From an uncultured Faecalibacterium sp. (GTDB lineage: Bacteria; Bacillota; Clostridia; Oscillospirales; Ruminococcaceae), in contig CAKSYT010000019.1 in the NCBI GenBank assembly GCA_934524985.1, positions 1 to 28,002 on the forward strand: a DNA stretch of 28,002 bases. The letters are read 5' to 3'. The notes below the pieces were generated by a model. That model saw nothing but the letters and a program-made list of their open reading frames with translations. It made no database searches and was not told the DNA's origin. The position numbers and the translations under genes were made by a program. Below, piece after piece: positions 22,748 to 28,002 of the stretch (its first letter is position 1; every line of letters starts with the position of its first letter).

Positions 22748-24997
22748 TTACAGCAAACTCATCTGCTCGCCCTCGTCCTCGGCGCGGATCAGTGCACCGG
22801 TGGCGGGCAGGCTGCGCACACGGTAGCGGTGGGGATTTGCCAGCTCCAAGGTATCTGCCGGCACCACCGAGGCGATGGTCTGGTTCTTTTTCAGAGTGAC
22901 CACTGCCACGCCCTGACTGTCGCGGGTGGTCTTGGCGGCAATTTGCGCCGTGCCTACCAGCAACATCCGGCTGGCGCTGGTGCGGATGGCAAGCTCGGTC
23001 TCCTCCGGCTGGTAAAGCATCATGGCAAGCGGTTCTTTATCGCAGTACGCCTTCAGCAGCTTGCGGCGGTTCTGCTTGGTGGCGTAGGAGCTGAGCGGAA
23101 TTTTAGCGCATCTGCCGCTGGCAAAGAAGAACAGCATAAAGCCGCTGTAATCGCCGGTAATGACCATGCTCAGCACGTTTTCGCCCTCGTCCATGCCCAG
23201 CCGCCCCGGGATGAAGATACCCATCTGCGCTACCTTGCCATCCTCCAGCTCTGCCAGACGCACCTTGTACACCTGCTGCTTGTCGGTGAAGAACAGCGCC
23301 TCCACGTTGTTGCGGGTCTCCAGCTGCTGGATGATCTCGTCCCCCTCCTTCAGCTTGTGGGCACCGGCGGTGCGCAGACTCTGGGGCGGGATCTTTTTAA
23401 AGTAGCCCTCCCGGGTAAAGAACACGGTCACCGGGTAGTCCGGCACAGCTTCTTCCTCGGCGGCGGCATCCTCCTCGGGCAGGTCGTACAAAATTTCGCT
23501 GCAACGGGGCTTGCCGTATTTTTTCGCTACATCGTTCAGTTCATTGATGATGATGCGGCGGATGCGGGCAGGCTTTGCCAGCACATCGTTCAGGTCTGCA
23601 ATATCCTTTTCCAGCTGCTCGATCTCGCCGGTGCGCTTGAGGATGTATTCCCGGTTCAGATGGCGCAGCTTGATCTCTGCCACATAGTCCGCCTGCACCT
23701 CGTCAATGCCAAAGCCGATCATCAGGTTGGGCACTACCTCGGTCTCCTCCTCAGTAGTACGGATGATGCGGATGGCCTTGTCGATATCCAGCAAAATGGC
23801 GGCAAGGCCCTGCAAAAGGTGCAGGCGCTTTTCCTTGCCGTGCAGGTCGTAGTAGGTACGGCGGCGCACACACTCAACGCGGAATGCCGTCCACTCCTTC
23901 AGAATCTCCCGCACGCCCATGACCCGAGGCTGACCGGACACCAGAATGTTGAAGTTGCAGCTGAAGCTGTCCTCCAGCGGGGTGGCCTTGAACAGTTTTG
24001 CCATCAGCTTGTCGGCATCTACGCCGCGCTTGAGATCCAGCGTCAGCTTCAGGCCGTTCAGGTCGGTCTCATCGCGCATATCGCTGATTTCCTTGACCTT
24101 GCCGGTCTTGACCAGTTCCGCGATCTTGTCCATGATGGCCTCCACCGTGGTGGTGGGCGGGATCTGGGTGACCTCGATCATATTTTCGCCGGGCACTGCA
24201 TTGTAGCGGGCGCGCACCTTCACGCTGCCGCGACCGTTCTCGTAAATTTCACGCATCTGCGCTTCATCGTACAGGATCTGACCGCCGCCCACAAAGTCCG
24301 GGGCGGGCATGGTGGTGCCGATATCGTGGTGCTCGTCCTTCATCAGCGCCACGGTGGTGGCGCACAGTTCTGCCAAATTGAAGGAGCAGATGTTGCAGGC
24401 CATGCCCACCGCAATGCCCAGCGTGTTGTTCGCCAGAATGGTGGGGAAGGTGACCGGCAGCAGGGTGGGCTCGGTGGTGGTGCTGTCGTAGTTGGGCACA
24501 AAGTCCACGGTCTCTTTGTCGATATCCCGGAACAGCTCCTCGCACACGCCTTCCAGCTTTGCCTCGGTGTAACGGGCGGCAGCGCAGGACATATCCCGGC
24601 TGTACGCCTTGCCAAAGTTACCCTTGCTGTCCACAAAGGGCACCAGCAGGCTCTCGTTGCCGCGGCCCATGCGCACCATGGTGTCGTAGATGGCGGCATC
24701 ACCGTGGGGGTTCAGGTGCATGGTGCTGCCCACGATGTTGGCAGACTTGGTGCGCGCGCCCTTGAGCAGCCCCATCTCGTACATGGTGTACAGCAGCTTG
24801 CGGTGCGCAGGCTTGAAGCCGTCGATCTCCGGCAGCGCGCGGCTGACGATAACGCTCATGGCGTAGGGCATATAGTTGGTTTCCAGCGTGCGGGTAATGG
24901 GGTCCTCCAGCACGCTGCCTGCGTTTAAGATTTCAACGCCGTCACCCAGCTGCGGGCGCACCGGCTTTAAGGTTTTCTTGGTCGATTTTTTTGCCAT
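22748..24997 (-). CDS. parC: Type IIA topoisomerase subunit A (ParC-like, DNA topoisomerase IV)
   Basis: 749 residues. DNA breakage-reunion domain: MSVIVSRALPEIDGFKPAHRKLLYTMYEMGL, then NPHGDAAIYDTMVRMGRGN (96-114) and the catalytic AARYTEAKL with Y143. The tower/coiled-coil region has RIIRTTEEE, LMIGFGIDEVQADYVAEIKLRHLNREYI. A beta-pinwheel-like C-terminus follows (GYFKKIPPQSLRTAG, GRCAKIPLSSYATKQNRRKLLKAY); it is short and lacks the QRRGGKG box of gyrase GyrA. That favours topoisomerase IV, acting in decatenation with the ParE-like subunit encoded 159 nt upstream. The position equal to E. coli GyrA Ser83 is Ala101. Naming it ParC rather than a second GyrA is a judgment. Confidence 0.88.
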   Translation of the reverse strand: MAKKSTKKTLKPVRPQLGDGVEILNAGSVLEDPITRTLETNYMPYAMSVIVSRALPEIDGFKPAHRKLLYTMYEMGLLKGARTKSANIVGSTMHLNPHGDAAIYDTMVRMGRGNESLLVPFVDSKGNFGKAYSRDMSCAAARYTEAKLEGVCEELFRDIDKETVDFVPNYDSTTTEPTLLPVTFPTILANNTLGIAVGMACNICSFNLAELCATTVALMKDEHHDIGTTMPAPDFVGGGQILYDEAQMREIYENGRGSVKVRARYNAVPGENMIEVTQIPPTTTVEAIMDKIAELVKTGKVKEISDMRDETDLNGLKLTLDLKRGVDADKLMAKLFKATPLEDSFSCNFNILVSGQPRVMGVREILKEWTAFRVECVRRRTYYDLHGKEKRLHLLQGLAAILLDIDKAIRIIRTTEEETEVVPNLMIGFGIDEVQADYVAEIKLRHLNREYILKRTGEIEQLEKDIADLNDVLAKPARIRRIIINELNDVAKKYGKPRCSEILYDLPEEDAAAEEEAVPDYPVTVFFTREGYFKKIPPQSLRTAGAHKLKEGDEIIQQLETRNNVEALFFTDKQQVYKVRLAELEDGKVAQMGIFIPGRLGMDEGENVLSMVITGDYSGFMLFFFASGRCAKIPLSSYATKQNRRKLLKAYCDKEPLAMMLYQPEETELAIRTSASRMLLVGTAQIAAKTTRDSQGVAVVTLKKNQTIASVVPADTLELANPHRYRVRSLPATGALIRAEDEGEQMSLL

Positions 24998-25020
24998 TAC
25001 AGTTCCTCTCCATAGGGAAA

Positions 25021-25155
25021 AACCCTCTCAGGCTGCTGCGCAGCCAGCTCCCCCGAGGGGGGAGCTTTTGGGGTCGTCCCGCAAAGTTTCCCTCTTGTGC
25101 CAAACCTCTCCCCTTCGGGAGAGGTGGCATCGCGTCAGCGATGACGGAGAGGGTT
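25021..25155. repeat. 135-bp multi-hairpin intergenic repeat between parE and parC
   Basis: The ends are 9-bp inverted repeats AACCCTCTC (25021-25029) and GAGAGGGTT (25147-25155). Inside are four hairpins: GGCTGC/GCAGCC (25031-25045), AGCTCCCCC/GGGGGAGCT (about 25046-25066, then TTTT), CCTCTCCC/GGGAGAGG (near 25107-25126) and CATCGC/GCGATG (near 25129-25144). It ends one base before the parE stop codon. From memory, similar stem-loop repeats are common between genes in Faecalibacterium-like genomes. It may weaken read-through from parE to parC. Confidence 0.7.
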
Positions 25156-25156
25156 C

Positions 25157-27148
25157 TCAGCTCACATCCAGATCATCCAGATACTCTGCGCCGTGCTGGG
25201 CGATATGCTCTTTGCGGCCTGCCAGATTGTCGCCCAGCAGAATATCGAACACCTGTGCGGTCTGCACCACATCGGTGGGCATTACTTTGATCAGACGGCG
25301 GCTTTCCGGGTTCATGGTGGTCAGCCACATCATCTCGGGGTCGTTCTCGCCCAAGCCTTTGGAGCGCTGGATGGTGTATTTTTTGTCCCCGATCTTTTCC
25401 AGAAAGGCGGCCTTTTCCGGCTCGGTATAGGCAAAATAAGTGCGGTCCTTCGTGGTGATCTCGTACAAGGGCGACTCCGCGATATACACATAGCCCTTGT
25501 TGATCAGGGTGGGGGTAAGGCGGTAGAGCATGGTCAGCACAAGGGTGCGGATCTGGTAGCCGTCCACATCGGCATCGGTACAGATAACGATCTTATTGAA
25601 CCGCAGGTTTTCGAGGTTAAAGGTAGCCAGCTCCTTGTTGTGCTTACCGCCCAGCTCCACACCGCAGCCCATCACCTTGATAAGGTCCACGATGACGTCC
25701 GATTTGAAGATGCGGGCATAATCCGCTTTCAGGCAGTTCAAAATTTTGCCGCGGATGGGCATGATGGCCTGATATTCACTGTCCCGGCTGGACTTGACTG
25801 CGCCCATAGCCGAGTCGCCCTCCACGATATACAGCTCGCGGCGGGCGGCGTCCCGGGTGCGGCAGTCCACGAACTTCTGCACGCGGTTGGCTAAGTCGAT
25901 CTGGGTGGACAGGGTCTTTTTGATGCTCTGACGCGTTTTTTCTGCGTGTTCACGGCTCTGCTTGTTCACCAGCACCTGCTGGCAGATCTTCTGGGCCTCC
26001 TCCGGCTTTTCCAGAAAATACACTTCCAGATAATGCTTGAGGAAGTCGGTCATGGCCTGCGAGACAAATTTATTGGTGATGGCCTTTTTGGTCTGGTTCT
26101 CGTAGCTGGTGCGGGTGGAAAAGCTGGAGGACACATACACCAGACAGTCCTGCACGTCCTGAAAGCTGATGGCGCTCTCGCCCTTTTTGTACAGGTTCTT
26201 TTCCTTCAGGTACTTGTTGATCTGGTAGACAAAGGCGGTGCGCACCGCGTGCTCCGGGCTGCCGCCGTGCTCCAGCCACGAAGAGTTGTGGTAGTACTCC
26301 AGCAGCTGTACCTTATTAGAGAAGCAAAAAGCCGCACTCATGCGCACCTTGTAGTCCGGCTGATCCTCGCGGTCCCGACCCACAGCCTCGCTCTCGCAGC
26401 TGAACACGGGGGTCAGGGTGTCCTCACCCGCTACTTCTGCCACATAGTCCGCGATGCCGTTCTGGTAGCACCAGCTTTCGTGCCACGGCTTGCCGGTGGC
26501 GGGGTCCTTTTCCTTTTCATCGGTAAAATTGAGGGTAAGCCCGGCGTTGACCACGGCCTGGCGGCGCAGCACATCCTTATAGTAGCTGCCGGGCACATCG
26601 ATATCAGTAAACACCTCATCGTCCGGCTTCCAGTGGATGATGCTGCCGGTGCGGCGTCCCTTGTAGGGCTCCTTTTGCAGGCCGCCCACATTCTCACCCT
26701 TTTTAAAGTCCAGATGGTAGTGGCAGCCGTCGCGGTAGATGTCGGCGGTCATCCACGCCGAGGCGTACTGGGTGGCGCACAGACCCAGACCGTTCAGGCC
26801 AAGGCTGAACTCGTAGTTATCCTCGCCCTCGCCGTACTTGCCGCCCGCGTACATCTCGCAGAACAGCAGCTCCCAGTTGAAGCGCCCCTCGCCGTTGTTC
26901 CAGTCCACGGGCATACCGCGGCCAAAGTCCTCCACGATGACGCTGCCGTCCTTACAGCGGGTCACGTTGATGGTATCGCCGTGGCCGTCGCGGGCTTCGT
27001 CAATGGAGTTGGACACGATCTCAAAGATCGAGTGGGCACAGCCCTCCACGCCGTCTGAACCAAAGATGACCGCCGGGCGCTTGCGCACACGGTCGGCGCC
27101 TTTTAACGAGGTAATGCTCTCGTTGCCATATTCCTGTTTTTTTGCCAT
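25157..27148 (-). CDS. parE: Type IIA topoisomerase subunit B (ParE-like, divergent)
   Basis: 663 residues. GHKL ATPase domain: VRKRPAVIFGSDGVEGCAHSIFEIVSNSIDEARDG (about 21-55, catalytic Glu in FEIVSN), EDFGRGMP, and the ATP lid AGGKYGEGEDNYEFSLGLNGLGLCATQ. The transducer carries SFSTRTSYENQTKKAITN. The Toprim domain has LYIVEGDSAMGAV, PIRGKILNCLKAD, VICTDADVDGYQIRTLVLTMLYR and QRSKGLGENDPEMMW, all metal-binding acids kept. Several ATPase motifs differ from canonical gyrase (GMYIG to AVIFG, GLHGVGAS to GLNGLGLC), so this is a divergent paralogue, probably beside a true GyrB elsewhere. It is first in the pair with the ParC-like gene. GGAGG precedes the ATG. Confidence 0.9.
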   Translation of the reverse strand: MAKKQEYGNESITSLKGADRVRKRPAVIFGSDGVEGCAHSIFEIVSNSIDEARDGHGDTINVTRCKDGSVIVEDFGRGMPVDWNNGEGRFNWELLFCEMYAGGKYGEGEDNYEFSLGLNGLGLCATQYASAWMTADIYRDGCHYHLDFKKGENVGGLQKEPYKGRRTGSIIHWKPDDEVFTDIDVPGSYYKDVLRRQAVVNAGLTLNFTDEKEKDPATGKPWHESWCYQNGIADYVAEVAGEDTLTPVFSCESEAVGRDREDQPDYKVRMSAAFCFSNKVQLLEYYHNSSWLEHGGSPEHAVRTAFVYQINKYLKEKNLYKKGESAISFQDVQDCLVYVSSSFSTRTSYENQTKKAITNKFVSQAMTDFLKHYLEVYFLEKPEEAQKICQQVLVNKQSREHAEKTRQSIKKTLSTQIDLANRVQKFVDCRTRDAARRELYIVEGDSAMGAVKSSRDSEYQAIMPIRGKILNCLKADYARIFKSDVIVDLIKVMGCGVELGGKHNKELATFNLENLRFNKIVICTDADVDGYQIRTLVLTMLYRLTPTLINKGYVYIAESPLYEITTKDRTYFAYTEPEKAAFLEKIGDKKYTIQRSKGLGENDPEMMWLTTMNPESRRLIKVMPTDVVQTAQVFDILLGDNLAGRKEHIAQHGAEYLDDLDVS

Positions 27149-27280
27149 GCTGCTCCTCCCGTCCCGCCGCAGCTGTGCCGCGCAGGACGTCCTGTAATCA
27201 AAGCAAGCGCCTGCCCTTTCTATTATATAAGAAATATAACAGCATCTCTAAGGGCATAATCGCCTGTGTTCTTTTCTTTT

Positions 27281-27309
27281 ATTAAACCATAGGTTGTAAA
27301 ACTTGTCAA
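27281..27309 (-). promoter_or_regulatory. Promoter of the parE-parC unit
   Basis: On the minus strand: TTGACA (27304-27309, 6/6), 17-nt spacer ending TGG (extended -10), TTTAAT (27281-27286). The start should be near 27274, leaving a leader of about 125 nt that carries a small AT-rich inverted repeat (TTATAT...ATATAA, about 27222-27240). The rest of the gap to the tRNA cluster (27310-27439) is AT-rich with no gene. Confidence 0.8.
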
Positions 27310-27439
27310 ATATTCTTTCTATCTTTCCCGTGCAGCCCTCCAGCACGAAAACCGCAAAAAAAGTCGTTCTTATTTTGTGCGCAGAGACGTCATAAAACAA
27401 AAACTTTTCAATTTTTTCAAAAAAGTTTGCATTTACCCC

Positions 27440-27467
27440 TTTACAAAATCGAAATTTCAGGTATAAT
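27440..27467 (+). promoter_or_regulatory. Promoter of the tRNA cluster
   Basis: TTTACA (27440-27445), 16-nt spacer, TATAAT (27462-27467). It lies 16 nt before tRNA-Phe. Confidence 0.75.
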
Positions 27468-27483
27468 AATCATCGTCCGGTGC

Positions 27484-27559
27484 GCCTCTGTAGCTCAGTC
27501 GGTAGAGCAGGGGACTGAAAATCCCCGTGTCATTGGTTCGATTCCGATCGGAGGCACCA
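27484..27559 (+). tRNA. tRNA-Phe (anticodon GAA)
   Basis: Acceptor GCCTCTG/CGGAGGC, D arm GCTC...GAGC, anticodon arm GGGGA-CTGAAAA-TCCCC with GAA at 34-36, T arm ATTGG-TTCGATT-CCGAT, discriminator A, encoded CCA (27557-27559). First gene after the cluster promoter. Confidence 0.95.
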
Positions 27560-27591
27560 CGTCGAGGAAACCCGTCAGGGTTTCCCAATAT

Positions 27592-27667
27592 GCGGCCGTA
27601 GCTCATCTGGTAGAGCGCCACCTTGCCAAGGTGGAGGTAGCGAGTTCGAGCCTCGTCGGCCGCTCCA
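27592..27667 (+). tRNA. tRNA-Gly (anticodon GCC), copy 1
   Basis: Acceptor GCGGCCG/CGGCCGC, D arm GCTC...GAGC, anticodon arm CCACC-TTGCCAA-GGTGG with GCC at 34-36, T arm GCGAG-TTCGAGC-CTCGT, discriminator T, encoded CCA. The spacer from tRNA-Phe holds a GGAAACCC/GGGTTTCC hairpin (about 27566-27585). Confidence 0.95.
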
Positions 27668-27696
27668 TTAAGGAGCAGCAACAGTTGCTCCGGTAT

Positions 27697-27770
27697 GGCC
27701 CGGTAGCTCAGTTGGTTAGAGCACCAGCCTGTCACGCTGGGGGTCGTCGGTTCGAGCCCGATCCGGGTCG
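27697..27770 (+). tRNA. tRNA-Asp (anticodon GTC), CCA not encoded
   Basis: Acceptor GGCCCGG/CCGGGTC, anticodon arm CCAGC-CTGTCAC-GCTGG with GTC at 34-36, T arm GTCGG-TTCGAGC-CCGAT, discriminator G. The genome continues CTCG, so CCA must be added by nucleotidyltransferase, unlike the Phe and Gly copies here. A GGAGCA/TGCTCC hairpin lies in the spacer before it. Confidence 0.93.
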
Positions 27771-27930
27771 CTCGTCGGAATGTCAGTCGTTTGTCTGGCA
27801 GTCTTACAAGTAAGACCGCCGTAACAAACTCTGAAATTCCTCCTCTTCCCCACAAAATCTTGCTTCGCAAATTTTTGCGGGGGCCCCGTTAAAAAGAACG
27901 GGAGGGTGCAGGGACAAATGCACCGAATAT

Positions 27931-28002
27931 GCGGCCGTAGCTCATCTGGTAGAGCGCCACCTTGCCAAGGTGGAGGTAGCGAGTTCGAGCCTCGTCGGCC
28001 GC
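27931..28002 (+). tRNA. tRNA-Gly (anticodon GCC), copy 2, truncated by window end
   Basis: Identical to 27592-27663, ending at the acceptor CGGCCGC; discriminator and CCA lie beyond the window. The 160-nt gap before it (27771-27930) has no gene but several small hairpins, such as CCCGTT/AACGGG (about 27886-27903) and GGTGCA/TGCACC (about 27905-27924). Confidence 0.93.

Noticed and set aside
22676..24928. Very long open frame on + opposite parC
   Set aside because: Antisense shadow: the minus frame has full topoisomerase motifs, and G+C-rich codon bias keeps the opposite frame open. It has no ribosome site.
25021..25155. CRISPR-like repeats
   Set aside because: Four different hairpins, not equal repeats with spacers; no cas genes. 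No CRISPR array was seen anywhere in the window.
27427..27870. Open frames on both strands across the tRNA cluster
   Set aside because: Translations of tRNA genes; no coding evidence.

Overview
The window looks like chromosomal DNA of a gut Firmicute close to Faecalibacterium (Oscillospiraceae). This rests on the high-G+C coding style, the GGGtGRT/NifU-like pair, a YknXYZ-type exporter beside an S-layer-homology protein, a divergent second type IIA topoisomerase, and short hairpin-rich intergenic repeats. It is an inference from gene content; no 16S or marker tree was available.

Layout. (1) 1-2484 is accessory DNA, probably the end of an integrative/conjugative element: a relaxase C-terminus, a ParB-like protein and a small element protein on +, then an AT-rich SIR2-family (putative NADase, defence-like) gene on -. 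It stops next to a tRNA-Pro(GGG) gene (2632-2710, -). (2) 2860-9634 (-) is a five-gene run: membrane-fusion adaptor, ABC ATPase, FtsX/MacB-type permease, secreted SLH protein, ComF. (3) 9970-12287 (-) holds a secreted fumarate-reductase-type flavoprotein with an FMN-binding domain, coupled to a membrane-anchored NusG-II protein; together they look like an extracytosolic electron-acceptor module. (4) 12398-14116 (-) holds a NifU-like protein and a GGGtGRT protein behind their own promoter and a strong terminator. (5) 14446-15639 (-) is an MFS carrier, divergent from hisS (15803-17044, +), which converges on glyQS (17186-18607, -). (6) 18763-21796 (-) is a solute-binding lipoprotein overlapping a hybrid histidine kinase, probably one sensory unit. 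(7) rlmH, a ParC-like and a ParE-like topoisomerase gene (all -) are separated by structured intergenic repeats. (8) 27484-28002 (+) is a tRNA cluster: Phe, Gly, Asp, Gly (the last cut by the window end).

Most notable structures: a 33-bp perfect palindrome inside the parB-like gene; a family of four hairpins with the same 16-bp stem + UGCG tetraloop + 16-bp stem design at unrelated loci; a 227-bp element with imperfect 31-bp terminal inverted repeats between rlmH and parC; a 135-bp multi-hairpin element between parE and parC; the lone SIR2 gene at the element/tRNA junction; and the flavin reductase whose six fumarate-reductase active-site residues keep exact spacing. No CRISPR array, rRNA or transposase gene was seen.
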